The notes beneath the pieces are model-generated. The model did no database searches, was not told where the DNA came from, and saw only the letters and a program-made list of their open reading frames with translations. From positions 1 to 64,000 of the forward strand of contig JAIYCT010000002.1 of assembly GCA_027487865.1 (NCBI GenBank): a DNA stretch of 64,000 bases. The letters are read 5' to 3'. Position 1 is the stretch's first letter; the number at the start of each line of letters is the position of its first letter. Positions 8,401 through 16,264 of the stretch are shown here, piece by piece. The translations under genes and the position numbers were made by a program. This DNA comes from Microbacteriaceae bacterium (GTDB lineage Bacteria > Actinomycetota > Actinomycetes > Actinomycetales > Microbacteriaceae).

Positions 8401-9072
8401 TCATCGCTGGAGCTCTGCCTCGATTGCCGCTCGCAAGTCATCAAACGATGTCAGCTGCACCGGCCGATCGTTGAGGAAGAAGGTCGGGGTCGATTGCACT
8501 CCGAGCGAAACGCCGTCCTCGAAGTCTGCTTTCACCCGCTCAAGTGTCTCGGGTGAAGCCACCGCCAGGTCGTACTCGACCAGGTCGAGTCCGAGCTCGT
8601 CGGCGTACTGGCGGAAGAGATCCGCCTTCGACTCTTGCGATTCGCCCCACTGGGTCTGCGTCTCGTACATACGGGCGAACATCTCTTCAAGTTTGCCCTG
8701 CTGCGCGGCCGCTTCCACTGCGAGCGCTGCGGTTGTCGAGTTGACGTGGCCCGGTAGAGGGAAGTAGCGGAAGGCGAATGTCACTTCGCCCGCGAACTCC
8801 TCGCGAAGCTCTTCGACGACGGGGTAGAAGGCGCCGCATGCCTCGCATTCGAAGTCGAGAAACTCGACGAGGGTCACAGCGCCCTCGCCGGCGTCATCGA
8901 GAATGTGGGTGTCGGGTTGGAGGACAGATTCACTCGGTGTGACCTCGTCGGTGCCGGGCGCCGCGGCGGGAGAGGGCGCTTGCACGATGGCGACGATGAT
9001 GAAGGCGACGACGACGACGATCATGAGGCCTGTCAGCAAGAGGGAGATCTTGACGTTGGTGTTGGTGTTCAC
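8401..9072 (-). CDS. Membrane-anchored DsbA-like thiol oxidoreductase
   Basis: 223 residues from the GTG at 9072, which follows AAGGTTCTTCC; the longer frame to 9156 has no ribosome site. One N-terminal membrane anchor (residues 10-32) is followed by an Ala/Pro linker and a thioredoxin-like domain with active site FECEACGAF (CxxC) and the cis-Pro loop QSTPTFFLN. It should oxidise or isomerise disulfides in exported proteins. A VKOR gene about 660 bp away on the other strand would reoxidise it. Confidence 0.87.
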   Translation of the reverse strand: MNTNTNVKISLLLTGLMIVVVVAFIIVAIVQAPSPAAAPGTDEVTPSESVLQPDTHILDDAGEGAVTLVEFLDFECEACGAFYPVVEELREEFAGEVTFAFRYFPLPGHVNSTTAALAVEAAAQQGKLEEMFARMYETQTQWGESQESKADLFRQYADELGLDLVEYDLAVASPETLERVKADFEDGVSLGVQSTPTFFLNDRPVQLTSFDDLRAAIEAELQR

Positions 9073-9188
9073 GGAAGAACCTTTCAGAGTATGGAGAGCG
9101 CAAGAAAGAGAGGCGCCGACTTCGACGGCGCGAGAGGAGGGTGCCGCTGGCGTCACGTGATGAGCGACGACGGACGGCCCGGTGGCTC

Positions 9189-9632
9189 TTAAATGCGAAT
9201 GACGCAGAGTGCTAGTCTGTCAGGTCCGTCGATATTGATGCGAAGGCGCGCGGACAGCAGATGCGTTGCGTGCTCGTGTATGCGTCGTCGCGGTGAGCCC
9301 ACAGTAGATCCAGCTCGAAAGATGTGGACAAGCAACACGAGCAGGGCGACGATCGAGCACGTCAGGAGTACCAAGTCACCGGTGGACCACTCATTACTCT
9401 CGCTGGCGGTGCCGGCCGTCGACATCGACAACTCGGTTGTGACGCCACTCGTGTCTCGAACGTCAAAGACCGTCGCAGAGCCGGGGCTAACTGATCCGCC
9501 GATGTTTTTGATGTGGTAGGGTGTCATAGCTCCGATAGCGAACAGGATCCCTGCGACAAAAACCAGAAGCAGGCGACGAGCGAAGACGAAAGCTTCGTGC
9601 GCCGCACGGCGCTCTCCGTTCAAGGCTTCCAC
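9189..9632 (-). CDS. Membrane protein of unknown function
   Basis: 147 residues with two membrane segments (about 18-36 and 86-106), an external Ser/Thr-rich loop between them and an Arg-rich cytoplasmic tail. It lies between the dsbA-like and VKOR genes, facing away from VKOR. I do not recognise the family. The composition is plausible for a real protein. Confidence 0.5.
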   Translation of the reverse strand: MEALNGERRAAHEAFVFARRLLLVFVAGILFAIGAMTPYHIKNIGGSVSPGSATVFDVRDTSGVTTELSMSTAGTASESNEWSTGDLVLLTCSIVALLVLLVHIFRAGSTVGSPRRRIHEHATHLLSARLRINIDGPDRLALCVIRI

Positions 9633-9735
9633 CGCTCTATCGTACCCGTGGACCTTCGAGTCGTCTGCGGAGGGGAAAACCTTAGACTCGAAGCGAGAGG
9701 TGAGGTGGCGAGTGGTCGCGACAAGAGAACCATCG

Positions 9736-10353
9736 ATGGTCGATCTTCAGGCTGATGTTCGTGCCGCGAGCGACGTGCGCTCATGGCTTCCATTGTCAAT
9801 CTTGTTGATCATTGGTGGAGCGATCGGCTGGTTGGCATCGACCGCACTGTTGATCGAGCGGGTTCGTTCTTTGCAGAACCCGCAGGAGGCTCTTGCGTGT
9901 GACATCAGCCCCTTCGTGTCGTGCGGTGCTCTCTTCGACCGTTGGCAGGCATCTCTGCTCGGATTTCCGAACCCTGTTATTGGGGTGGCGGGTTTCGTCG
10001 CCCCGATCGTGGTCGGCCTCGCGTTGCTTGCTGGTGCCAGGTTCGCACCGTGGTTTTGGCGAATCGTAGTTCTGGGGTTGTTCGGTGCGTGGGCCTTTGT
10101 TACGTGGTTGTTCGTGCAGAGCGCGTTCGTCATCGGAGTGCTGTGCCCGTACTGCTTGGTGGTGTGGGCGGCGACAATTCCCCTATGGTGGGCCACCTTG
10201 GTGTTCACCATGGCCAACGAGCAGTGGAGCGGAGGTTCCACGCGCACTATTGGCCTCGCCCTCAAGCCGTATGTGGTGGCCGTCATCGTCGCGAACTACG
10301 CGCTCATCGTCGTGACGATCGTCGTGCGGTTTCCCTACGTTTTCGTGATGTGA
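9736..10353 (+). CDS. Vitamin K epoxide reductase (VKOR) family protein
   Basis: 205 residues from the ATG at 9736. Four to five membrane helices carry the VKOR cysteine pairs: loop cysteines in CDISPFVSC and the active-site pair CPYC, plus the FGNP-like FPNPVIGV turn. In actinobacteria this enzyme replaces DsbB, passing electrons from DsbA-like proteins to quinone. The stop overlaps the next start (GTGA), so it is coupled to the ACR3-like gene. Confidence 0.9.
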   Translation: MVDLQADVRAASDVRSWLPLSILLIIGGAIGWLASTALLIERVRSLQNPQEALACDISPFVSCGALFDRWQASLLGFPNPVIGVAGFVAPIVVGLALLAGARFAPWFWRIVVLGLFGAWAFVTWLFVQSAFVIGVLCPYCLVVWAATIPLWWATLVFTMANEQWSGGSTRTIGLALKPYVVAVIVANYALIVVTIVVRFPYVFVM

Positions 10354-11348
10354 CCACCGTGTCGCTACGCCGCGTGATCTCTTGGTGGGACTCACATCAG
10401 GTCGCGCTCTATCTGCTGGCGATCGTTGTCGGCGGCATCATCGGACTTGTCACGCCGGGAGTCGCGCCAGTCCTCGAGACCGCGACGAACCCGGTGCTTG
10501 CTCTTCTCATCTTCGCGACGTTCCTTGGCGTGCCGATCATCGAGCTCGGCAGGGCCTTTCGTGACTGGAAGTTCCTCAGCACTGTGGTGGTCGTCAACTT
10601 CGTGATCGTTCCGATCGTTGTTTTTGGGCTATCTCGGTTTGTGGAAGATGAGCAAGGGCTGTTTTTCGGACTGCTGCTGGTGCTGCTCACGCCATGCGTC
10701 GACTACGTCATCGTCTTCACTGGTTTAGCCGGGGGCGCGAACGTGCGACTGTTGGCAGCTACGCCATTGCTGATGCTTTTGCAGATCATGCTGCTGCCGT
10801 TTTATCTCCTGGTGATCGCCGGCCCGGACCTCACCGGACTGGTAGAGATCGAGCCTTTCGTCGAGGCGTTCGTCATTCTGATTGTCATTCCGCTCGTCGG
10901 GGCGGCCATCGTGCAAGCCATTGCCCGTCGCTATGCGATCGGTCGCCAAATCGAAGAGGTGATGGCGGCAGCGATGGTACCCCTCATGATGCTGACCCTC
11001 GCCGTGATCATCGGATCTCAAATCGCCGCAGTCGGTAGCGAGGCGCTCACGCTTCTCAGGTTGCTGCCGCTGTACGCGGGTTTCGCGATCATTATGCTCC
11101 TCGTGGGAGTAGGTGCGAGCCGGGTTGCAAAGCTCGACACTCCGGGCACGGGAGCAGTGATCTTCAGTGGTGTGACCCGAAACTCACTTGTCGTACTCCC
11201 GCTTGCCCTCGCGCTCCCCGTAGAGCTGGCTATCGCTCCGCTGGCCGTCGTAACCCAGACGCTGGTCGAACTCGTCGTCATGGTGCTCCTCGTGCGTCTT
11301 GTTCCCAGGCTGACTCGGACGACTCAGAACCACGAGGCCGTGATCTAA
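10350..11348 (+). CDS. ACR3/bile acid:Na+ symporter superfamily efflux protein (arsenic resistance-like)
   Basis: 332 residues with about ten membrane segments. TPCVDYVIVFTGLAGG matches the Cys-containing TM4 motif of ACR3 arsenite permeases, where that Cys is essential, and a Glu in the C-terminal helix region is present. I placed the start at the GTG overlapping the VKOR stop; the frame is open much further upstream but only inside VKOR. Predicted role: arsenite/antimonite export. No arsC or arsenic-type arsR is nearby, so the substrate is uncertain. Confidence 0.75.
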   Translation: MTTVSLRRVISWWDSHQVALYLLAIVVGGIIGLVTPGVAPVLETATNPVLALLIFATFLGVPIIELGRAFRDWKFLSTVVVVNFVIVPIVVFGLSRFVEDEQGLFFGLLLVLLTPCVDYVIVFTGLAGGANVRLLAATPLLMLLQIMLLPFYLLVIAGPDLTGLVEIEPFVEAFVILIVIPLVGAAIVQAIARRYAIGRQIEEVMAAAMVPLMMLTLAVIIGSQIAAVGSEALTLLRLLPLYAGFAIIMLLVGVGASRVAKLDTPGTGAVIFSGVTRNSLVVLPLALALPVELAIAPLAVVTQTLVELVVMVLLVRLVPRLTRTTQNHEAVI

Positions 11349-11371
11349 CTTCGGCTTGAATGCCTCGTCGT

Positions 11372-11812
11372 TCACCGGCCGGGTTGCGGGCGAATCGGAG
11401 CACCGGCTCGCCGAAGCGCAATGAGTACCGTGTGGTTGTCGAACCCCAGCTGCTTGCCGATCGTGATGCTCGAGAGGCCCTCGGCGTACATCCGAACGGT
11501 ACGCTTCACGTCAGCTGGTTTCATGCTGCGTGATATGTCGATGCCCTGGACAGTGAGGATGCGAGAAACCGTCGTGCGGGAAAGGCGGAACTCGGCGGCG
11601 ACCGCTCGAACGTTGCGCACCACGAGGTAGCGTTCCGCCACAGCCTTGGCTTCGTCAGCTCGCAACTGGCGAGCTCGCCGAGGAGCTTCTCGAGTGGCAT
11701 CCTGGTGTTCGCGGGTTCTCGAACGGAAGAGTAGCTCTTGAGGAGTGACGGCCCCGGGTGCGGGGTTCGAGTAAACCTGTAGCAAGTGCACGAAAGCCCG
11801 GTTTCTTCTCAC
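11372..11812 (-). CDS. Helix-turn-helix protein resembling serine-recombinase DNA-binding tails
   Basis: 146 residues with two Hin/resolvase-like HTH units (NVRAVAAEFRLSRTTVSRIL and MYAEGLSSITIGKQLGFD). No catalytic domain is present, so it is either a small regulator or the leftover DNA-binding tail of a recombinase. Its first codons run across the right island repeat (11773-11791) and the terminator, so the true start may lie further in. It sits at the very edge of the GC-rich segment, as mobility genes often do. Confidence 0.5.
   Translation of the reverse strand: MRRNRAFVHLLQVYSNPAPGAVTPQELLFRSRTREHQDATREAPRRARQLRADEAKAVAERYLVVRNVRAVAAEFRLSRTTVSRILTVQGIDISRSMKPADVKRTVRMYAEGLSSITIGKQLGFDNHTVLIALRRAGAPIRPQPGR
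11773..11791. repeat. Right 19-bp direct repeat of the GC-rich island
   Basis: AAACCTGTAGCAAGTGCAC matches 2854-2872 at 18 of 19 positions. The bases just before it (11756-11771) match the tRNA-Arg T-arm at 14 of 16 positions, and CAAGTGCAC resembles the tRNA end CAAGCGCAC. The site may therefore be a scrambled tRNA attachment site. Confidence 0.55.
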
Positions 11813-11828
11813 GAGAACCGGGTTTTTT
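11797..11828 (+). terminator. Intrinsic terminator after the right island repeat
   Basis: CCCGGTT...AACCGGG forms the stem and is followed by TTTTTT. It lies directly after the repeat, in the same relative place as the terminators behind the other tRNA-derived copies. It marks the return to lower-GC DNA. Confidence 0.7.
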
Positions 11829-11933
11829 ACTACCCGGCGCCTCTAACTTAATTACTCGTGAGTCAGAAAAATCTTTTCGACAACTCCATTTACTAGCGTG
11901 CATAGACTAAAGAAGACAGAGTAGAGGAGCAAA

Positions 11934-12146
11934 ATGTCAAAAGTATTAGATCTCAAAATTGAGGGTATGACCTGCGGGCACTGCGAGATGTCGGTGACAA
12001 AAGAACTTGCAAAACTTGCTGGCGCAAAAGACATTAAGGTCACTGCCGCTGACGGAAGCGCACATGTAAGCGTTGACGAGTCAGTAACCACCGATGCAAT
12101 TGCGGCAGCCATTGACGAGGCAGGCTACAAATTAATCTCGAACTAG
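11934..12146 (+). CDS. copZ: CopZ-like copper chaperone
   Basis: A 70-residue single heavy-metal-associated domain with the metal loop GMTCGHC and the ferredoxin-like ending EAGYKLIS. It binds Cu(I) and passes it to CopA. GAGGAG sits 5 bp before the ATG. It ends at 12146, within the bases that would encode the first strand of the metal domain of the following ATPase in another frame (see copA). Confidence 0.93.
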   Translation: MSKVLDLKIEGMTCGHCEMSVTKELAKLAGAKDIKVTAADGSAHVSVDESVTTDAIAAAIDEAGYKLISN

Positions 12147-12157
12147 ATATCGAGGGC

Positions 12158-14230
12158 ATGACTTGCACCGCTTGTGCTCGTCGTGTTGAAAAAAACTTGA
12201 ACAAGGTAGAAGGCGTTTCTGCGTTTGTTGACTTTGCTTCAGAAAAGGCGCACATTACAGCAGCACCGCAGGTCACCCAGGATGCTCTTCGCAAAGCTGT
12301 TGAAGATGCCGGCTACAAGGTTGGATCTAACCGGAGCGAATTAACCTCGCTGCTTTGGCGGCTTTGGGTTGGTGCACTGATTGCGCTTCCGGTTGCAATC
12401 ATCAGCATGTTTCACCAGCTCGTGCCGCCAAATTGGCATAGCATCGCCGCAGTTGCAACTTTGCCAATTGCCACCTGGGTATCCTGGCCGTTTCACTGGG
12501 CCGCATTCAAAAACCTGAAACTCAAAACCAGCACCATGGACACTCTGGTTTCACTTGGTGTGATTGTGGCCTACGGCTACAGCGTGATTCGACTATTCAC
12601 CGGTGGGATGGATGTCTACTTTGAAGTTGCTGCCGTGGTACCAACCGTTGTGCTGTTTGGCCGCTGGTTAGAGGTGCGCACCCGCAGAAGCGCAACAGAT
12701 TCTGTTCGCGCCCTGCTTTCGGCTATTCCCGAAACCGCAGAAGTTCGCCGAGACGGTTCACAAGTAACCTTGCCAACCGCACAGGTAAAACTTGGCGACC
12801 TAGTTGTTGTTGCTACCGGTCAACGCATTCCAGTTGATGGTGAAGTGATTGAAGGCGTAAGCCAAATTGACAACGCGCTAATCACCGGTGAATCGGTGCC
12901 AGAAGAAGTATCGGCCGGTCACCAACTGCACGCCGGTGCGGTAAACCTAGGCGCAACCTTGGTAATCAAAACCACTTCGATAAGTTCATCAAGCCGCATC
13001 GCACAAATTGCCGACCTGGTGCGCGAAGCAACTGCACACAAAACCAAAATCACCTCACTCACAGACAAAATCAGTGAGGTCTTTGTGCCATCGGTGATTG
13101 CACTTTCTATCATCACGTTTTTAGTTTGGACATTCGCAATTGGTGATGCCCAGCGCGGGCTATCTGCAGCAATCGCGGTGTTGGTAATTGCCTGCCCGTG
13201 TGCACTTGGCATTGCAGTGCCAATGAGCCTGGTGGTTGCCACCTCACTGGGCGCCAAAAAGGGCATCGTGATTCGCGACCCAGACACCCTCAGTCTCTTG
13301 AACCGCGTGCGCAAGGTGGTGCTAGATAAAACCGGAACCCTGACCACCGGCAATCTTCGCGTTTCGCAGACCTACCCTCTGGCCGGTGCCAACCAAGCCA
13401 AGATTATGTCTATTGCGGCAGCAATCGAACGTTCATCGGTGCACCCAATCGCCAAGGCAATTGCTGCTCTTGATTCCTCGCAGACTGCAACCAATGTGGT
13501 CGAGACCGCCGGAAGCGGGGTTGAAGGAACCGTGGCCCTGGCCGCCGATCAGGTAGTCACCGCCAGAGTTACCCGATACTCAGCAAGTGGATTCACCAAC
13601 CAGGCAGAATTAGATGCGGCCGTTGCGCAAGCGGGACCCAAGTCTTTGGTGGTTGTTTCGACTAAGCAGTTGGCGCTGCTGCTAATTGCCCTCGAAGACG
13701 ACATTCGCGCAGAATCTATCGGTGCCATTGCCGAGCTCAAGGCGCTTGAGGTGGAGCCAGTTTTGATGTCTGGAGATGCAACTGCCAGAGTGGCTGCCGT
13801 TGCCCAGCAACTCGCAATCACCAATTACTTTGCCGAGGTAACCCCTGAGCAAAAGCTTTCAAAGATCAATCAGATCAAAGCAGACGGTTCAGTGACCGCC
13901 ATGGTTGGTGACGGCCTAAACGATGTTGCTGCACTGGCCGGTGCCGATGTTGGTATTGCCATGGGCTCCGGCACCCACGCCGCCCAATCTGCAGCGGCTA
14001 TCACAATCATCGACGACAACCCACAGGCCATTGCCTATGCACTTCAGCTATCGCGCCGCACATGGGCAAACATCAAGCAAAACCTTGGTTGGGCATTTGG
14101 CTACAACGTGATCTTGATTCCAATAGCCGCGTTGGGGCTACTGAATCCCATGCTTGCCGGTTCAGCGATGGCATTCTCCAGTGTGTCGGTTGTGGCAAAC
14201 GCACTTCGACTCAAACTCATTACACATTAA
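12158..14230 (+). CDS. copA: Copper-exporting P1B-type ATPase
   Basis: 690 residues: N-terminal metal domain (MTCTAC), about eight membrane helices, TGES actuator loop, CPC (about residue 346) in the ion path, DKTGT phosphorylation site (about 390), SVHPIA nucleotide-binding HP motif, GDGLND hinge, and YN and MAFSS motifs in the last helices typical of Cu(I) pumps. It exports Cu(I) using ATP. The start is problematic: this ATG lies after the first strand of the metal domain. The frame reads back through L-E-L-D-I-E-G to ATT at 12131 with no ATG, GTG or TTG, overlapping the end of copZ. Translation may start at ATT or follow a frameshift from copZ. Confidence 0.92.
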   Translation: MTCTACARRVEKNLNKVEGVSAFVDFASEKAHITAAPQVTQDALRKAVEDAGYKVGSNRSELTSLLWRLWVGALIALPVAIISMFHQLVPPNWHSIAAVATLPIATWVSWPFHWAAFKNLKLKTSTMDTLVSLGVIVAYGYSVIRLFTGGMDVYFEVAAVVPTVVLFGRWLEVRTRRSATDSVRALLSAIPETAEVRRDGSQVTLPTAQVKLGDLVVVATGQRIPVDGEVIEGVSQIDNALITGESVPEEVSAGHQLHAGAVNLGATLVIKTTSISSSSRIAQIADLVREATAHKTKITSLTDKISEVFVPSVIALSIITFLVWTFAIGDAQRGLSAAIAVLVIACPCALGIAVPMSLVVATSLGAKKGIVIRDPDTLSLLNRVRKVVLDKTGTLTTGNLRVSQTYPLAGANQAKIMSIAAAIERSSVHPIAKAIAALDSSQTATNVVETAGSGVEGTVALAADQVVTARVTRYSASGFTNQAELDAAVAQAGPKSLVVVSTKQLALLLIALEDDIRAESIGAIAELKALEVEPVLMSGDATARVAAVAQQLAITNYFAEVTPEQKLSKINQIKADGSVTAMVGDGLNDVAALAGADVGIAMGSGTHAAQSAAAITIIDDNPQAIAYALQLSRRTWANIKQNLGWAFGYNVILIPIAALGLLNPMLAGSAMAFSSVSVVANALRLKLITH

Positions 14231-14353
14231 ATTTTCCTAGTAGCCCATTTACCTCAGGGCTTAGCACTCCAGGCAGCCAAGATTCACATCCAGGAAACTC
14301 TCAGATAGCCGAGTTAAGCTTTAGGCAACCAGTTGAACAAAAGGATTCCACAC

Positions 14354-14956
14354 ATGAAGATTCTAAAAATTGTCGCAATCTCGGCCTCAACGGTCCTCGC
14401 TGCGGCCTTGCTTACTGCTTGCACAGTCAACGTTGGCACGAGTGACATGAAGTCCGATTCAGGAATGATGATGGACCATGGCATGATGGGCGATAGTTCA
14501 TCTGAGTTTTCAGGCGAAGACATAATGTTCGCCCAAATGATGATTCCTCACCACCAGCAAGCTGTGGACATTGGCACGCTGGCCGAAACGCGAGCTTCTG
14601 ACCCAGAGGTCAAGGCCTTGGCTGCGAAGATCAAAGGCGAGCAGTCTCCAGAAATAGCCCAAATGAAATCCTGGTTGAGTGCTGCAAACGCACCGATGGA
14701 GATGGACCATGACATGGGTATGGGTGGAATGGATGGAATGCTTGACGCGGCCCAAATGGACGCTCTGACAAATTCCAAGGGCGCCGCTTTTGACAAACTG
14801 TTTCTTGAAGCGATGATTGCCCACCATAAAGGCGCAATTCAAATGGCCAAAATGGTTGTCTCCTCAAAAAATGCGGAAGCAGCAGCTTTGGGTAAAGCAA
14901 TTATTGACTCTCAAACCAAAGAGATCACGCTCATGGAGTCACTCCTAGCGAAGTAG
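14354..14956 (+). CDS. DUF305 lipoprotein
   Basis: 200 residues with a lipoprotein signal peptide (lipobox LLTAC) and a Met/His/Asp-rich linker, followed by two DUF305 repeats whose hallmarks are MMIPHHQQAVDI and MIAHHKGAIQMA. DUF305 is a helical ferritin-like domain frequently encoded with copper genes, and the Met/His-rich segments could bind copper outside the cell. The ATG at 14354 starts the signal peptide; the earlier in-frame ATG at 14333 is less likely. It lies 123 bp after copA. Confidence 0.88.
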   Translation: MKILKIVAISASTVLAAALLTACTVNVGTSDMKSDSGMMMDHGMMGDSSSEFSGEDIMFAQMMIPHHQQAVDIGTLAETRASDPEVKALAAKIKGEQSPEIAQMKSWLSAANAPMEMDHDMGMGGMDGMLDAAQMDALTNSKGAAFDKLFLEAMIAHHKGAIQMAKMVVSSKNAEAAALGKAIIDSQTKEITLMESLLAK

Positions 14957-14982
14957 CAGAGACAAAATCTAAAGGCGTTGAG

Positions 14983-15828
14983 TTAGTGAGCGCCCGATGT
15001 TGAGTAAATGACTTTTGCCTCTTTACCCTTGATCATTACGATTCCACGATCATCGACCAGAACAACCTCACCTGATTCTGTTTCCAATAGGGCTTCAACC
15101 GTTCCGTTGACAGTTCCAAATTTTTCCCATGATGAATTCGCGAGTCTCCAAAGTGTTCCTTTTACATCAACACCGATTAACTCACCATTTGGTGAAGGTG
15201 CGAGGTTATATAGAGCTGGCGATCCGGCCAAGACCTTAAAAGAGAGCCCATTGTCTTGACTTACCTTCACCCCTTCAGGAGTTGCTGCAAACAACGAACC
15301 ACTAGGGGTTACTGCCAAATCCACTGCCTCTATCGGCGCTCCGTTGGCCCAAGTGTTTCCGCCATCCAGGCTGACTCGGAGGAATGTGGAGCTTGAACCA
15401 AGGCCGTAAATCTCATTTTTGATTCCTACAGTAAGCACGTGGAAGTCTTCTAACCCGGTGAAGGCAACCGGCGACCAGGCTTTGCCCGCGTTAACGCTCT
15501 GCACAACACCTAGATTTGGTGAGCCCAACTCCGATGGAGTGTTTGGACCAGGGTGGCCTGAGGCATATTGCACGCGGCTGTTACCAGTTATGCCCATGGC
15601 GTCAAAGTCATTACCACCTATCGGACCAGCAATCTCGCCGGAACTATTTAGAGAGTAAATGCCGGTGTGGGTGCCCATCAGCATCTTGCCACTTCCTAAA
15701 TCGACGATGCCGTGCACATGCCCAAAAGCCATTTCTTGATTTTGACCAGTAGAAACTGCGCAGCCGCTCAAAAGCAAGCTGAAGATTGCTAAGGTCACTA
15801 ACTGCATTTTTGGTTTAGAAGGAATCAT
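14983..15828 (-). CDS. Propeller-type lipoprotein (F510_1955/BNR-like)
   Basis: 281 residues from the ATG at 15828, with a lipoprotein signal (LLLSGC) followed by BNR/sialidase-like propeller repeats (SVNAGKAWSP, SLDGGNTWAN, SQDNGLSFK). It starts with FGHVHGIV, as in the F510_1955 family, which is often seen beside DUF305 and copper genes. No catalytic residues can be assigned. It converges on the DUF305 gene with 26 bp between stops. A role in external copper handling is inferred from context only. Confidence 0.7.
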   Translation of the reverse strand: MIPSKPKMQLVTLAIFSLLLSGCAVSTGQNQEMAFGHVHGIVDLGSGKMLMGTHTGIYSLNSSGEIAGPIGGNDFDAMGITGNSRVQYASGHPGPNTPSELGSPNLGVVQSVNAGKAWSPVAFTGLEDFHVLTVGIKNEIYGLGSSSTFLRVSLDGGNTWANGAPIEAVDLAVTPSGSLFAATPEGVKVSQDNGLSFKVLAGSPALYNLAPSPNGELIGVDVKGTLWRLANSSWEKFGTVNGTVEALLETESGEVVLVDDRGIVMIKGKEAKVIYSTSGAH

Positions 15829-15941
15829 GATTCCAAGCGTATCAAGCGCGAAAACATTGGTTCCCTGCACCGTTTGCGTTGCTTTTTAGTCCCGGCCATG
15901 ACGTTTTTCGGCCCAGCCTTTCTCTTACCTGGAGATCCTAG

Positions 15942-15988
15942 GATTCCGTTTAGATTCCGTTCAATGGACGGAAACGGACGGAAACGGG
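15942..15988. repeat. Paired inverted tandem repeats of a TTCCGTTY word
   Basis: GATTCCGTTTA and GATTCCGTTCA lie in tandem (11-bp period). They are followed at once by two tandem GGACGGAAAC words (10-bp period), which are the same word inverted. The spacing of about one helical turn suggests a multi-site protein-binding region. It lies in a 437-bp gene-free stretch (15829-16264), 80 bp before the tRNA-derived repeat. The rest of the stretch shows only a loose TTGACT near 16009. Confidence 0.5.
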
Positions 15989-16069
15989 CATATCTGCAAA
16001 AGGTGGCTTGACTAATAAAATACTGGGGTAAATTGCCACTCAGGCTTCACATAGAGGTATTGCAACATA

Positions 16070-16112
16070 ACTACGGATCAGAAGGTTGGGGGTTCGAGTC
16101 CCTCCAAGCGCA
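16070..16112 (+). repeat. tRNA-Arg 3'-half copy (attachment-site remnant)
   Basis: These 43 bases are identical to the tRNA-Arg sequence from the anticodon loop to the discriminator base. The 5' half is absent, so this is not a functional tRNA. Such a fragment is what site-specific integration into a tRNA leaves at the far end of an island. It separates the copper module from the carbohydrate island. Confidence 0.9.
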
Positions 16113-16115
16113 CCA

Positions 16116-16146
16116 AAGCCCAGCGTCTTCCTAGATGGCTGGGTTT
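16116..16146 (+). terminator. Terminator behind the tRNA-Arg fragment
   Basis: AAGCCCAGC pairs with GCTGGGTTT around a 13-nt loop and runs into TTTC. It begins 4 bp after the tRNA-derived fragment, like the terminators behind the other copies. Its sequence differs from theirs, so each copy seems to have arrived with its own terminator. Confidence 0.6.
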
Positions 16147-16264
16147 CGTCATTAGCAAGAGGCAACGAGTCAGCGAATTTCAATGTCGTGCCGGATTAGT
16201 GCATCTCATGAATTTGCTTTCGTCATAAAATTGGGGAAGTACCAGATTCGAAAGAGCGTGTCAG

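Noticed and set aside
9921-10349. Long N-terminal extension of the ACR3-like frame
   Set aside because: It overlaps VKOR in another frame and has a random, Arg-rich composition.
15942-15988. CRISPR-like array
   Set aside because: Only two short copies in each direction with no spacers and no cas genes in the window.
16070-16112. Functional tRNA at this position
   Set aside because: Only the 3' half is present; no D-arm or 5' acceptor strand precedes it.
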